DNA from: Pseudonocardia thermophila
GTDB lineage: Bacteria; Actinomycetota; Actinomycetes; Mycobacteriales; Pseudonocardiaceae
Assembly (NCBI RefSeq): GCF_900142365.1
Contig: NZ_FRAP01000008.1
Coordinates: 150,186 to 214,185 of the forward strand
Length of the DNA stretch: 64,000 nucleotides
Direction: 5' to 3'
Positions 35,141-44,516 of the stretch are shown piece by piece (position 1 is the first letter of the stretch; every line of letters begins with the position of its first letter). A model generated the notes under the pieces. The model was not told where the DNA came from, ran no database searches, and was given only the letters and a program-made list of their open reading frames with translations. The position numbers and the translations under genes were made by a program.

Positions 35141-36140
35141 CTTCCAGCCGGTAGTCGCCGACCGCGTCGTCCCACTCCATCGTCACGAGGCCGCGGGCGC
35201 GCGCCGCCTTCGTGAACGCCGAGAACGTGTTGTAACCGTAGCGCTTCTCGCTGAACCCCGGCCACCGCTTGCGCAGCTGGTCCTTCAGCCCGGACAGCTG
35301 GGTGCCGCCCAGGTCTCGGACGACGTCGGCGAGCAGCCGGAACGCCTCGTCCTCTCCGCTGTCCTCGGGGAAGAACACCTCGGGATCGCCCGGCGCGGAG
35401 CCGGCCCGCAGCGCGACCACGTGCTCGTCCGCCAGGTGGCGCAGCAGCTCGCCGAAGGCGCGGAAGCCGTGATCGGCCTCGTCGAACGTGGGGTCCTTGC
35501 GGAGGATGGCGCGCTTGAGCCGGGAGGCGTGGACCGGGCCGTCGGCGTGCCGGGCGAGCCCGGCGAGCGTGGCCGCGACGAGCTTGCCGACGTCGTCGCG
35601 CGCCGGCGGCACCTCCTCCGCGGCGGCGTCCGGCTCCTCGACGGGGGTGCGCTCGACGCCGGGCAGGCGGTCGTAGAACAAGAACTCGTCGCAGGCGGGC
35701 GGCAGGAGCTGCGAGGTCGACGACTGCACGCCGATCCCGATGACCCGCTTGTCCAGCTCACGCAGCTTGTGCACGAGCGGGGTGAAGTCGGAGTCGCCGG
35801 TGCCGATCGCGAACGTCGTGATGAACGACCGCTCGTAGGCCAACTCGATCGCGTCGACCGCCATCTTGATGTCGGCGGCGTTCTTGCGGGAGCCGCCGAG
35901 CCGCTGCGGGATGTCGATCAGCTCGACCTGGGCGCGGGCCAGCAGCCTGCGGTCTTCGTCGAACGACGACCAGTCGGCATACGCGCGGCGGATCACCACC
36001 CGGCCGCGCTCGGCCAGCGCGTCGGCCACCGGGCCGAACGCGAAGGGGCTGACGCCGAGCCCGTCGCGCGCGCCGATGGCGAGGTTCTCGTAGTCCAGGA
36101 ACAGGGCGATCCGCTCGTCGTCGGAGATCACCCGGTACAT
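35130..36140 (-). CDS. NYN-domain ribonuclease with OST-HTH/LOTUS repeats
   Basis: A 336-residue protein. The N-terminal NYN (LabA/DUF88-type PIN-like) domain spans about 8-160, with IALFLDYENLAIGARDG, KNAADIKMAVDAIELAY and TGDSDFTPLVHKL carrying the metal-binding aspartates. Two OST-HTH/LOTUS-like winged domains follow (about 185-255 and 265-330; the second contains GGTQLSGLKDQLRKRWPGFS). Such proteins combine RNA cleavage with RNA (often G-quadruplex) binding. A 14-base-pair hairpin lies just upstream of its start. Confidence 0.9.
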   Translation of the reverse strand: MYRVISDDERIALFLDYENLAIGARDGLGVSPFAFGPVADALAERGRVVIRRAYADWSSFDEDRRLLARAQVELIDIPQRLGGSRKNAADIKMAVDAIELAYERSFITTFAIGTGDSDFTPLVHKLRELDKRVIGIGVQSSTSQLLPPACDEFLFYDRLPGVERTPVEEPDAAAEEVPPARDDVGKLVAATLAGLARHADGPVHASRLKRAILRKDPTFDEADHGFRAFGELLRHLADEHVVALRAGSAPGDPEVFFPEDSGEDEAFRLLADVVRDLGGTQLSGLKDQLRKRWPGFSEKRYGYNTFSAFTKAARARGLVTMEWDDAVGDYRLEVSR

Positions 36141-36174
36141 CGTGGCACGTCCGGCGGCACAGCAGCGACAACAC

Positions 36175-36207
36175 GACGGCCGGTGCGCGGGATGCGCACC
36201 GGCCGTC
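36175..36207 (-). terminator. Perfect 14-bp hairpin downstream of the exonuclease-like gene
   Basis: Arms 36175-36188 and 36194-36207 pair perfectly around a 5-base loop. It lies 6 bases beyond the stop of the minus-strand exonuclease-like gene and 35 bases before the NYN start, so it most likely ends that gene's transcript. Confidence 0.75.
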
Positions 36208-36212
36208 GATCC

Positions 36213-36713
36213 CTAGCCGGTTCCGGTCAGCGCTGGGGTCTGCGCCCGGCAACCACCGAGCGGGCAGAGCCCCGCGGGGGCCAGCGCCGTCCGCGGTGCT
36301 TGCGCGCTCACGCGGGCGAACGGCCACTGCCCGGCGAAGCGCTGCAGGTACCAGAAGAGGAACAGGTAGTCCGGTTGGGCGGGGTCGGTGACGAAGACCT
36401 TCTCCCCGGGTAGATCCGCGATCCATCCGGTGAAGGCGATCATCGCCGGCGCGGGTGGGCGACTGCCGCGGCGGGTGGTGAGCCAGTCCTCGGCCCGGCG
36501 CCGCCACTGTTGGAGGGCGTCGGGGTGGAGTCCGGCACCGGGCAGCTCCCGTACGTTCACGGTGAACGCACCGAGCGCCTCCCCGTCCGCCGTGTGCGCG
36601 ACGGAGACGACGCTGAGCAGCGAGTGCGGTCCGGGTATCGGCCCGTCGACGTGGATGTGGCTGGTCACGTACGACGCTGCGGGCGCAGGTTCAGCAGATG
36701 CTGCGGGGGGCAT
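36213..36713 (-). CDS. Degenerate DEDD exonuclease-like protein
   Basis: A 166-residue relative of a small bacterial 3'-5' exonuclease family. DGPIPGPHSLLSVVSVAH, ELPGAGLHPDALQQW and DYLFLFWYLQRFAGQWPF match family blocks. The catalytic D-x-E ahead of DGP is replaced by H-x-H (SHIHVDGP). The C-terminal half with the last catalytic histidine and aspartate is missing, replaced by a Pro/Ala-rich end with two cysteines. It is therefore truncated and probably inactive, or has another role. ATG 36713 is chosen; an upstream start would add a low-complexity leader. Confidence 0.6.
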   Translation of the reverse strand: MPPAASAEPAPAASYVTSHIHVDGPIPGPHSLLSVVSVAHTADGEALGAFTVNVRELPGAGLHPDALQQWRRRAEDWLTTRRGSRPPAPAMIAFTGWIADLPGEKVFVTDPAQPDYLFLFWYLQRFAGQWPFARVSAQAPRTALAPAGLCPLGGCRAQTPALTGTG

Positions 36714-36988
36714 TGACGGATCCTTCGTCGCCGGTGGTGATGGGGACGTGTTCACGACGCGGCGTGGCCAGCGTGGTGAACGGATCCGCGGCGCGGTCCA
36801 AGCGAGATTTGCCGCGTGGCGGAGCGCCGGGCCCCGTGGACGAATACACACGGGTGGTGCACTGCTCGAGTCCGCTATGCACTTGTCCAGCACGGCGCGG
36901 GCTCCGCAGCGGAAACCCAGGCGAGCGCACCGTAGTCGGCAGCGCCGACGATCGTCAACGCCGGAGTCGATCGCGGCCCGGGCGCACG
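36714..36988. other. Non-coding stretch upstream of repeat array 3
   Basis: No gene supported. Open frames exist on both strands but are Arg/Ser-rich and match nothing I know. Base composition is slightly lower in GC than flanking genes around 36830-36890, which may hold the promoter of the exonuclease-like gene. With array 3 it makes a 386-base gap between two minus-strand genes. Confidence 0.5.
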
Positions 36989-37077
36989 ATTCGCGTGCCG
37001 ACCGCGGGACTCGCGGGGACGGACGCGCGACACGCCCGACCGGACGCGGGACTCGCGCGACGAAACGCGAGACTCGC
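36989..37077 (-). repeat. Phased repeat array 3 (reverse orientation)
   Basis: Five units read on the minus strand. ACTCGC (complement of GCGAGT) starts at 37072, 37051 and 37009, with one-base variants at 37030 and 36989. Spacings are 21, 21, 21 and 20 bases. The array begins 23 bases after the M20 amidohydrolase stop and runs in sense with that gene. Confidence 0.85.
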
Positions 37078-37099
37078 CGCCCGGCGAGGCTGGACCCGT

Positions 37100-38341
37100 T
37101 CAGTCCGTCAGCGCCGCCAGCGCCACGTTCGCCAGCACCCGCACGCCGACGGGCAAGGCGCGCTCATCCAGGTCGAACGTCGGCTGGTGGATGTCCTTCA
37201 TCGGGGCACCCTCACCAGGCCAGACCCCCAGGCGCGCCATGGCGCCGGGGACCTGCTCCAAGTACCACGCGAAGTCCTCACCACCGCTGGACTGCTCCGT
37301 ACCCGTGCTGGCGTCGGGGCCGAGGATCGCCACGGCGGCGTCGGCGAGCATCCGGGCGCTGCGCTCGTCGTTCACGACGGGCGGGACGCCGCGGGTGTAG
37401 CTCAGCTCGTACCCCACGCCGTACGGCGCGAGCACGGTCTCGACGATCGCGCGGACGCGGCCCTCCAGCTCGCCCCACGTGTGCCGGTCCGCGGTGCGCA
37501 GGGTGCCGCGCAGGACACCGCGCTGGGGGATCGCGTTCGGCGCCTCCCCGGCCTGCACCGCACCCCAGACGAGGACGGTGCCGGAGCGCGGGTCGACCTG
37601 GCGGGTGAGCAGCAGGGGCAGCTGAGTGATCAGCGAGCCGACGGCCTCGACGAGGTCGGCGGTCAGGTGCGGGCGGGCGGTGTGGCCGCCGGGCGAGGTC
37701 AGCGCGACCTCGACGATGTCGCACGCGGAGGTGATCGGCCCGACCCGGGTGCCGAGCTTGCCGACCTCCAGCCGCGGGTCGCAGTGCAGCGCGAAGATGC
37801 GCTCGACGCCCTCGAGGGCGCCGTCGGCGACCATGTCGATGGCGCCGCCGGGCTGCACCTCCTCGGCCGGCTGGAAGATCAGCCGGACACGCCCGGGCAG
37901 GGCGGGCGCGGACGCCAGCGCGAGGCCGGCGCCCAGCAGCATGGCGGTGTGCGCGTCGTGTCCACAGGCGTGCATCACGTCGGGGACGGTCGACGCGAAC
38001 GGAAGACCGGTGGCCTCCTGGAGGGGCAGCGCGTCGAGGTCGGCGCGGAGCGCGACGCAGCGGTCGCCGTAGCCGACGTCGCAGACGAGACCGGTGCCGC
38101 CCGGGAGGGTGCGCGGTTCGAGTCCGGCCGCCATCAGCTCGCGGGCGACGAGTGCGGTGGTGCGGTGCTCGGCGCGGCCGAGTTCGGGGTGGGCGTGCAC
38201 GGTGCGCCGCCATGCGACGACGTCGTCGCGGTGCGCCGACAGCCACGCGTCGAGCCACGCCGGGCCACTGCCTTCGCCCAGATCGGTCACGGAGGCAGCC
38301 CCAGGTACGGCGAGGTCGGTGTGCGCGTCGAGCAAGGTCAC
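37100..38341 (-). CDS. M20-family amidohydrolase/aminoacylase
   Basis: A 413-residue metallo-hydrolase of the M20D type, which removes acyl groups from amino acids or related amides. It has RRTVHAHPELGRAEHRTT, ALRADLDALPLQEATG, MHACGHDAHTAMLLGAG (zinc ligands) and FQPAEEVQPGGAIDM (catalytic and metal glutamates). SSGGEDFAWYLEQVPG near the end completes the metal site. It corresponds in position to amiA1/amiB1 of mycobacteria, but only one copy is present. ATG 38341. Confidence 0.93.
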   Translation of the reverse strand: MTLLDAHTDLAVPGAASVTDLGEGSGPAWLDAWLSAHRDDVVAWRRTVHAHPELGRAEHRTTALVARELMAAGLEPRTLPGGTGLVCDVGYGDRCVALRADLDALPLQEATGLPFASTVPDVMHACGHDAHTAMLLGAGLALASAPALPGRVRLIFQPAEEVQPGGAIDMVADGALEGVERIFALHCDPRLEVGKLGTRVGPITSACDIVEVALTSPGGHTARPHLTADLVEAVGSLITQLPLLLTRQVDPRSGTVLVWGAVQAGEAPNAIPQRGVLRGTLRTADRHTWGELEGRVRAIVETVLAPYGVGYELSYTRGVPPVVNDERSARMLADAAVAILGPDASTGTEQSSGGEDFAWYLEQVPGAMARLGVWPGEGAPMKDIHQPTFDLDERALPVGVRVLANVALAALTD

Positions 38342-38431
38342 CGATCCCCACCCCTCGTGGCGGGCACTGCTGTGCTGTCGTGCATTGGCCCATGGTGCTC
38401 ACCCGGACGGCGGTGTTCCAAACCGAAAGGG

Positions 38432-38460
38432 CCCCTCGCGAGTGTTTCCTCGCCAAGGGG
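38432..38460. other. Bulged hairpin in the M20 / kinase divergent region
   Basis: CCCCT (38432) and GCGAG (38438) pair with CTCGC (38449) and AGGGG (38456) around a TGTTTC loop. It lies in the 260-base divergent region, about 140 bases upstream of the kinase start. It could be a leader structure of either transcript. Weak support. Confidence 0.3.
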
Positions 38461-38601
38461 TGGCTGATCTGCTGCGGACGGGCGGCCCCGCCACGACGAG
38501 CGGCGGGTGCGTGCAACGTGACCCCCGTCACCGACCGTTCGTCGCGCGCTTGACCGGCCTTCCGGGGGCCGACAGCGTTCGGTGATCGGTGGCTGGTCAG
38601 A

Positions 38602-40248
38602 ATGGGTGGCGTGGCGCAGAGTGCCCAGGGCGAAGGGGAGCGGCGGATCGGCGGTCGTTACCGCCTGTCCACGCAGCTGGGCAGCGGCGCCATGGGCACT
38701 GTCTGGGCGGGTTACGACGAGGTGCTGCAGCGCCGGGTCGCGGTCAAGGAGCTGAAGGTCCCGCCCGGGGTGCCGGCGCAAGAGGCGCTCGACATGCGCG
38801 AGCGCATCATGCGCGAGGCCCGCGCCCTCGGCGGCCTGTCGCACCCCAACGTCATCACCGTCTACGACGTGGTCGACGTCGACGGAGAACCGCTCGTCGT
38901 CATGGAGCTGGTGCCCTCGCGCAACCTCGCCGAACTGATCAGCCTGCAGGGCGCCCTCAACGCGCAGCAGGCCGCGGTCGTCGGGTTCGCGACGGCCGGC
39001 GGGCTGCGCGCCGCGCACAAGGCCGGCATCACCCACCGCGACGTGAAGCCGGGAAACGTCCTGATCGGCGACGACGGCCGCATCAAGCTCACCGACTTCG
39101 GCATCGCCCGCAACGTGGCCGACGCACCGATGACCAGCGCGGGCCTGGTGCTGGGCTCCCCTGCCTACATCGCGCCGGAAGTCGCGGCCGGCCAGCAGGT
39201 CACGCCGGCCGCCGACCTGTGGGGGCTGGGCGCAACCCTGTTCGCCGCGATCGAGGGTCGCCCGCCCTACGACGTGCACGGCGACCCGGTCAAGACGATC
39301 ACCGAGGTCGTCGACGGCGAAGTGCCCCGCCCGCGCGGCTCCGGCCCGGTGCAGGACGTCATCGCCGCGCTGATGGTGAAGGACCCGGCCGAGCGACTCC
39401 CGCTGGACCAGGTCCGGGCCCGGCTGCGGCCGCTGATCGACGACCCGGACGACCCGTCGTTCCCGGGCTCACCGGACTCCCCGACGCTGGCCTCGGCGAT
39501 CACGCTGCCCACCCCGCCGGCCCGCCCGGCGCCCGCCCCGCGCGCGGTCACCGCGTCGCAGGCCGCCCCGCTGGCCGCTGCATCGGCTGCGCCGCTCGCC
39601 CCCGATCCCGGCCCACTGCCCGCACCGCTGGCCGCCTCCCCCGGGCCACTGCCCGAGGGCTTCAGCACGTCCGGCACCTCGAGGTCGCTGCTCGCGACCA
39701 GCTCCGAGCCGTCGCTGGCCCGCTCGATCGGCCTGGTGCTCGCCGGGGCGCTGGTGCTGCTGGCCGGGGTGGCCGTCGGCTGGTCGGCCGTCCGCGTGGC
39801 CGGCGGCCAGTCCGCGCTCACCACCCTCAACGTCACGCTGGCCGACACGCCCACCACACAGCACCGCGACGCCTACGGGTTCACCGTGCCGGTGCCGACC
39901 GGCTGGACGCAGTACCGCGACGAGCCGGCCGACCAGGCGCCCACCATCACCTTCGTCTCCCCCGACGGCAGCGAGGCGCTGGCCGTCTCGACCGCGCCGG
40001 ACATGGCGGTCGCCCGCACCGCTCCCGGCGCGCAGGACGCCGTGCTGACCACCGTCGACAGCCGGCCGGGCGCCGTGGAGATGACGTGGTCGGACGACTC
40101 GCGCACCGCGTGGCGGCGGATCGTGCCCTCCGGCGAGGAGGGCCAGAAGGCGTTCTGGACGATCACTCTGACCGTCCCGGAAGCCGCAGCGGGCTCGGCG
40201 TCGAAGGCGCTGTTCGACAAGCTGGCCGACGGCTTCGTGCCTGCCTAG
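38602..40248 (+). CDS. Membrane-anchored serine/threonine protein kinase
   Basis: A 548-residue Hanks-type kinase. The kinase domain (about 18-275) shows the glycine loop [16 protein letters not shown] lysine, [10 protein letters not shown] catalytic loop, TDFGIARN and [11 protein letters not shown] Pro/Ala-rich linker (about 285-370) leads to one membrane helix (about 375-398; [18 protein letters not shown]). An extracellular domain of about 150 residues follows ([18 protein letters not shown]). There are no PASTA repeats. All catalytic residues are kept. It ends 10 bases before punA, an insertion relative to the mycobacterial order. Confidence 0.93.
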   Translation: MGGVAQSAQGEGERRIGGRYRLSTQLGSGAMGTVWAGYDEVLQRRVAVKELKVPPGVPAQEALDMRERIMREARALGGLSHPNVITVYDVVDVDGEPLVVMELVPSRNLAELISLQGALNAQQAAVVGFATAGGLRAAHKAGITHRDVKPGNVLIGDDGRIKLTDFGIARNVADAPMTSAGLVLGSPAYIAPEVAAGQQVTPAADLWGLGATLFAAIEGRPPYDVHGDPVKTITEVVDGEVPRPRGSGPVQDVIAALMVKDPAERLPLDQVRARLRPLIDDPDDPSFPGSPDSPTLASAITLPTPPARPAPAPRAVTASQAAPLAAASAAPLAPDPGPLPAPLAASPGPLPEGFSTSGTSRSLLATSSEPSLARSIGLVLAGALVLLAGVAVGWSAVRVAGGQSALTTLNVTLADTPTTQHRDAYGFTVPVPTGWTQYRDEPADQAPTITFVSPDGSEALAVSTAPDMAVARTAPGAQDAVLTTVDSRPGAVEMTWSDDSRTAWRRIVPSGEEGQKAFWTITLTVPEAAAGSASKALFDKLADGFVPA

Positions 40249-40258
40249 GCTGCCCGGC

Positions 40259-41059
40259 ATGAGCGCTCCCGATCCGGCCGCGGCCGCCCGCGCCGCCGCC
40301 ACCGCGATCGCCGAGGCCACCGGGATCGACCGGCACGACGTCGCGGTCGTGCTCGGTTCGGGATGGCGGCCGGCGGCGGACGAGATCGGCGCCGCCGAGC
40401 ACGAGCTGGCGATGGCCGACCTCCCCGGGTTCCTGCCCCCGTCCGTGGCTGGACACGGCGGCACGATCCGCTCCGTGAAGGCGGGCGAGCGCCGGGTGCT
40501 CGTCCTGCTGGGCCGCACGCACCTCTACGAGGGCCACGGCGTGGAGCCCGTCGTGCACGGCGTCCGCACCGCCGCGGCGGCGGGATGCCGCACCGTCGTC
40601 CTGACGAACGCAGCCGGCGGGCTGCGGGAGGGCATGGCGGTCGGCGATCCCGTGCTGATCTGCGACCACCTCAACCTCACGAGCCGGTCGCCGCTGGTCG
40701 GGCCGCGGTTCACCGACCTCACCGACCTCTACTCCCCCGCGCTGCGCCGCGCCGCCCGCGAGATCGACCCGTCGCTGACCGAGGGCGTGTACGCGGGGCT
40801 GCCCGGCCCGCACTTCGAGACGCCGGCGGAGATCCGCATGCTGCGCGGGCTGGGCGCGGATCTCGTCGGGATGTCGACGGTGCTCGAGGCGATCGCGGCC
40901 CGCGCCGAGGGCCTCGAGGTGCTCGGGTTGTCGCTGGTCACGAACCTCGCGGCGGGCATGACCGGCGAGCCGCTCAACCACGAGGAGGTCCTGGCCGCCG
41001 GCGCGGCCGCGGCGGGCCGGATGGGCGCCCTGCTGCGCGAGCTGGTCACCCGGTCATGA
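40259..41059 (+). CDS. punA: Purine-nucleoside phosphorylase
   Basis: Phosphorolysis of inosine/guanosine (and deoxy forms) to base plus ribose-1-phosphate in purine salvage. The 266-residue protein is the trimeric class: [15 protein letters not shown] (phosphate loop), [54 protein letters not shown] and [10 protein letters not shown] with the base-binding asparagine. The start overlaps nothing, but the stop overlaps pmmB (ATGA). Coupling to a phosphopentomutase/phosphomannomutase-like enzyme suits ribose-1-phosphate use. Confidence 0.95.
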   Translation: MSAPDPAAAARAAATAIAEATGIDRHDVAVVLGSGWRPAADEIGAAEHELAMADLPGFLPPSVAGHGGTIRSVKAGERRVLVLLGRTHLYEGHGVEPVVHGVRTAAAAGCRTVVLTNAAGGLREGMAVGDPVLICDHLNLTSRSPLVGPRFTDLTDLYSPALRRAAREIDPSLTEGVYAGLPGPHFETPAEIRMLRGLGADLVGMSTVLEAIAARAEGLEVLGLSLVTNLAAGMTGEPLNHEEVLAAGAAAAGRMGALLRELVTRS

Positions 41060-42660
41060 CGTTCACGCCGGCGCTGCGCGACGCCGCGATGCGCTGGATC
41101 GCCGACGACCCCGATCCGGCGACCCGCGATGAGCTGACGAAGGTGCTGGCCGCGGCCATGGCGAAGGCCCCGGGTGCCGCCGAGGAGCTGGCCGACCGCA
41201 TGTCCGCGCCGCTGAAGTTCGGCACCGCTGGGCTGCGCGGGATCGTCCGCGCCGGACCGGCCGGGATGAACGTCGCCGTCGTTCGCCGCGCCACCGCGGG
41301 GCTCGCGGCCTGGCTCGCCCGCGACGGGCAACGCGGCACGGTGGTCGTCGGCCGCGACGCCCGGCACGGCTCGGCGGCGTTCGCCGAGGCCACCGCCGGG
41401 GTGCTCACCGCGGCCGGGTTCGACGTGCGGGTGCTGCCCGAACCGCTGCCCACCCCGCTGCTGGCGTTCGCGGTGCAGCACCTGGGCGCGGCGGCCGGGG
41501 TGCAGATCACCGCGTCGCACAATCCGCCCGCCGACAACGGCTACAAGGTCTACCTCGCCGACGGCGCGCAGCTCGCGCCGCCCGTCGACGCCGAGATCGA
41601 GGCGGCCATCACCGCGGCGCCGCCCGCGCTGTCCGTGCCGGTCGCCCCCGGCGCGACCACCGTCGACGTCACCGAGGCCTACCTCGATCGGGTCGCCCGG
41701 CTGCCCCGCGGCACCGCCCGGGAGCTGCGGATCGCGCTCACCCCGCTGCACGGCGTGGGCGGGGCGACCGCAGTGGCCGCGCTCGCCAGAGCCGGGTTCA
41801 CCGACGTGCGCGTGGTGGCGAGCCAGGCCGAACCGGATCCCGACTTCCCGACCGTCGCGTTCCCCAACCCCGAGGAACCCGGCGCCACCGACGAACTGCT
41901 GGCGCTCGCCGCGCAGATCGACGCGGACCTGGCGATCGCGCTGGATCCGGACGCCGACCGGTGCGCGCTGGGTGTGCCGACGCCGGACGGCTGGCGGATG
42001 CTCACCGGCGACGAGACCGGCGCACTCCTCGGCGATCACCTGCTGCGCACCGGCTCGTACCGGGATCCGCTGGTGGTCACCACGGTGGTGTCGTCGTCGA
42101 TGCTGTCGCGGATCGCCGCCGCTCACGGCGCCCGCTACGCCGAGACGCTCACCGGGTTCAAGTGGATCGTCCGCGGTGGTCCCGGCCTCGTCTACGGCTA
42201 CGAGGAGGCGCTGGGCTACTGCGTCGATCCCGACGCGGTGCGCGACAAGGACGGCATGGCCGCCGCCGTCGTCGCCGCCGACCTAGCCGCCGCGCTGAAG
42301 GCGGACGGCCGCACTCTGCTGGACCGGCTCGACGAGCTCGCGATCGCGCACGGCGTGCACCTGACCGCGGGGGTGTCGCTGCGCATGGAGCCCGCCGTCC
42401 GCGACGCTGCGGTGGCCCGGCTGCAGTCGTCCCCGCCCGCCGGCTGGACGGCGGAGCGGCCCGCCCCCGACGTCCTGCGGCTGCACCGGCCGGGCGCGCG
42501 GCTGGTGATCCGCCCGTCGGGCACCGAGCCGAAGCTGAAGGCGTACCTGCAGATCGTCGAGCCGGTTCCGGACGCGGCCGGGCTCGCCGCCGCCCGTGGC
42601 GCGGCGACGGCCCGGCTGGAGGCGCTGCGCGCCGAGGTCCGAGGCCTGCTCGAAGGCTAG
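41056..42660 (+). CDS. pmmB: Phosphohexomutase (phosphomannomutase/phosphopentomutase type)
   Basis: A 534-residue alpha-D-phosphohexomutase with all four domains. The phosphoserine loop is [16 protein letters not shown], the metal loop [10 protein letters not shown], the sugar-binding loop [11 protein letters not shown] and the phosphate-binding loop [12 protein letters not shown]. Family members interconvert sugar-1- and 6- (or 5-) phosphates. Tight coupling to punA suggests ribose-1-phosphate may be one substrate. ATG overlaps the punA stop; the stop overlaps the convergent SGNH gene. Confidence 0.93.
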   Translation: MTFTPALRDAAMRWIADDPDPATRDELTKVLAAAMAKAPGAAEELADRMSAPLKFGTAGLRGIVRAGPAGMNVAVVRRATAGLAAWLARDGQRGTVVVGRDARHGSAAFAEATAGVLTAAGFDVRVLPEPLPTPLLAFAVQHLGAAAGVQITASHNPPADNGYKVYLADGAQLAPPVDAEIEAAITAAPPALSVPVAPGATTVDVTEAYLDRVARLPRGTARELRIALTPLHGVGGATAVAALARAGFTDVRVVASQAEPDPDFPTVAFPNPEEPGATDELLALAAQIDADLAIALDPDADRCALGVPTPDGWRMLTGDETGALLGDHLLRTGSYRDPLVVTTVVSSSMLSRIAAAHGARYAETLTGFKWIVRGGPGLVYGYEEALGYCVDPDAVRDKDGMAAAVVAADLAAALKADGRTLLDRLDELAIAHGVHLTAGVSLRMEPAVRDAAVARLQSSPPAGWTAERPAPDVLRLHRPGARLVIRPSGTEPKLKAYLQIVEPVPDAAGLAAARGAATARLEALRAEVRGLLEG

Positions 42661-43460
42661 TGCCGGGCGGAGAGGTACCGGACGATCTCCCGCTCCCACA
42701 TCCGCGCGATGAGCGCGTAGCCAGACGCGTTGGGGTGCAGCCCGTCGGCGACGTCGCCCCTGGCCAGCAGGTTCGAGGTGTCGACGAACGTGACCGGGCG
42801 GCCCTGCCGACGCAGATCGTCGACGAGGGCGGACGCCTTCACGGTGAACTCGGCCTTCGCCGGCTGCTTCGTCGTCATCGGCGCCCACACGCCGGCGACC
42901 ACGACGTACGGATCGGGCCGGTCGTCCTCGGCGTCCCAGATCGCGCGGAGGAGCGTGCGCAGCCGGGCCGCGACCTCGGCGCCGCGCGCGCCGCGGAGCA
43001 GGTCGTTCGTACCGACGTGCAGCAGCACGACGTCGGGATGGGTGCTGCGGATCCACCGGGGCACCGACGGGAGGATCTCGGGGATGGTCGTGCCGCCGTG
43101 GCCCTCGTGGTCGCGGTCGCGCATCCACGCCGGACCCTGCTTCTGGGTGCCGACGAAGTCGTAGGGGATGCGCCGGTCGAGGAGCAGGCGCTCCAGGTAG
43201 CCGCGGTAACCACCGGTCTCCGGGCTGCGCGCCCCGGCCGTGCTGGACGCGCCCAGCGGCATGATCCGCAGCGGGCGGTCGTCGGTCCCGGTCTGCCCGG
43301 CCAGCGGCACCGGCGTCGGCGGTGCGGGAACCGGCTCGGCGCAGACCCAGCTGGTCATCAGGACCGCGGCGCAGGCGGTCCAGACGACGGCGCGTACGAT
43401 CCAGCCCAGCCGAGCCCGCCTGGCATGCTCACCACCGTGGCCCGTCTCCTCATCGTGCAC
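42657..43460 (-). CDS. Secreted SGNH/GDSL-type esterase
   Basis: Exported hydrolase with a SGNH fold. Block I reads RIMPLGASSTAG (GDS replaced by GAS), block III HVGTNDLLRG, and block V ADGLHPNASGY with the D-x-x-H dyad. A hydrophobic signal (about 22-40; AVVWTACAAVLMTSWVCA) precedes a Pro-rich spacer. The start is uncertain. GTG 43460 gives a 267-residue protein with a 15-residue charged leader, but overlaps the divergent flavodoxin start; no better start exists before the signal. Substrate is probably a polysaccharide or lipid ester. Confidence 0.85.
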   Translation of the reverse strand: MHDEETGHGGEHARRARLGWIVRAVVWTACAAVLMTSWVCAEPVPAPPTPVPLAGQTGTDDRPLRIMPLGASSTAGARSPETGGYRGYLERLLLDRRIPYDFVGTQKQGPAWMRDRDHEGHGGTTIPEILPSVPRWIRSTHPDVVLLHVGTNDLLRGARGAEVAARLRTLLRAIWDAEDDRPDPYVVVAGVWAPMTTKQPAKAEFTVKASALVDDLRRQGRPVTFVDTSNLLARGDVADGLHPNASGYALIARMWEREIVRYLSARH

Positions 43461-43892
43461 CACACGCCCTCCCCAGCAACGGCCGAGCTCCTGGACGCAG
43501 TGGTGCGCGGGGCGAGCGACCCCGACGTCACCGGTGTGGAGATCGTCCGCCGGCCCGCTCTTGTTTCTACCGCAACTGATCTCCTTTCGGCAGATGCTGT
43601 CGTGCTGGGGACCCCGGCGAACATCGGTTACATGTCGGGTGCGCTGAAGCACTGGTTCGACACGATCTACTACGTGTGCGCCGACGAGAAGCGCGGACTG
43701 CCGTACGGGCTGTGGGTCCACGGCAACCTCGACGTCCGCGGCGCCGTCGACTCGGTCACCACGATCGCGGAGGGGCTCGGCTGGCAGCAGGTCGCCGAAC
43801 CGGTCGACGTGCTCGGCACCCCCGACAAGGCCGCCCGCGACCGCTGCTACGAGCTCGGCGCCGTCGTCGCGGCGACGATCGCCCCAGGCTGA
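43425..43892 (+). CDS. Flavodoxin-family protein
   Basis: A 155-residue flavodoxin/NAD(P)H:FMN reductase-like fold. VARLLIVHHTPSPATAELLD is the phosphate-binding loop. ADAVVLGTPANIGYMSGALKHW is the FMN isoalloxazine loop. ATG 43425 or GTG 43437 may be the start; the latter better matches family length. It runs divergently from, and at its 5' end overlaps, the SGNH gene. A short AT-richer stretch at 43560-43600 is unusual for this genome. Confidence 0.88.
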   Translation: MLTTVARLLIVHHTPSPATAELLDAVVRGASDPDVTGVEIVRRPALVSTATDLLSADAVVLGTPANIGYMSGALKHWFDTIYYVCADEKRGLPYGLWVHGNLDVRGAVDSVTTIAEGLGWQQVAEPVDVLGTPDKAARDRCYELGAVVAATIAPG

Positions 43893-43928
43893 GCGAAGGG
43901 CCCTGCCACGAGGGAATAGGGTGCGTTG

Positions 43929-44516
43929 ATGGCCCGGGCGAAGGTCCACGACGGCGCGCTGCGGGACCGCCTCCTGCGCAGCGCGGGCGAGATCGTGTCG
44001 ACCGGCGGCGTCGACGCGCTCTCGCTCCGCATGCTCGCCCGCACCTGCGACACGTCGACCACCGCGGTGTACGCCCTGTTCGGCGGCAAGGACGGCCTGG
44101 TCACGGCGTTGTTCGACGAGGCGTTCGCCGAGCTCGCGCGCCGGCTGGCCGCCGTGCCGCGCGGGGTCGACCCGCTGGACGACGTCGTGCGGGTCGGACT
44201 GGCGTACCGGTCCGCCGCGCTGGCCGAGCCGCACCTGTTCGCGCTGATGTTCGGCGGCCGCACCGGGCTGCCGCCCGCCGTGGCGGCGCGGACGGCGACG
44301 GGCACCGCACTGGGTCCGTTGCGGATGGCGGTGCAGCGCGCGATCGACGAGGGCGCGCTGCGCGCGGACACCGACCCGGCGCACGCGTCGATCACCCTGT
44401 GGACGACCGTGCACGGCTGGGTGACGCTCCAGCTGCTCGGGTACCTGCCGCCGGGGACCGATGCCCGGCTGGAGTCCGCTCTGTGGGCGGTTCTGGAGGG
44501 ATGGCGAGCGCAGTGA
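43929..44516 (+). CDS. TetR-family transcriptional regulator
   Basis: A 195-residue TetR regulator. The N-terminal helix-turn-helix (about 12-58) includes SAGEIVSTGGVDALSLRMLA and TSTTAVYALFGGKDGLVTAL. The C-terminal TetR_C/WHG-like ligand domain has LAEPHLFALMFGG and ITLWTTVHGWVTLQLLGYLP. ATG 43929 is preferred over TTG 43926. Its 3' end overlaps the amidase start by 16 bases, so it probably controls its own operon with the amidase. Confidence 0.92.
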   Translation: MARAKVHDGALRDRLLRSAGEIVSTGGVDALSLRMLARTCDTSTTAVYALFGGKDGLVTALFDEAFAELARRLAAVPRGVDPLDDVVRVGLAYRSAALAEPHLFALMFGGRTGLPPAVAARTATGTALGPLRMAVQRAIDEGALRADTDPAHASITLWTTVHGWVTLQLLGYLPPGTDARLESALWAVLEGWRAQ

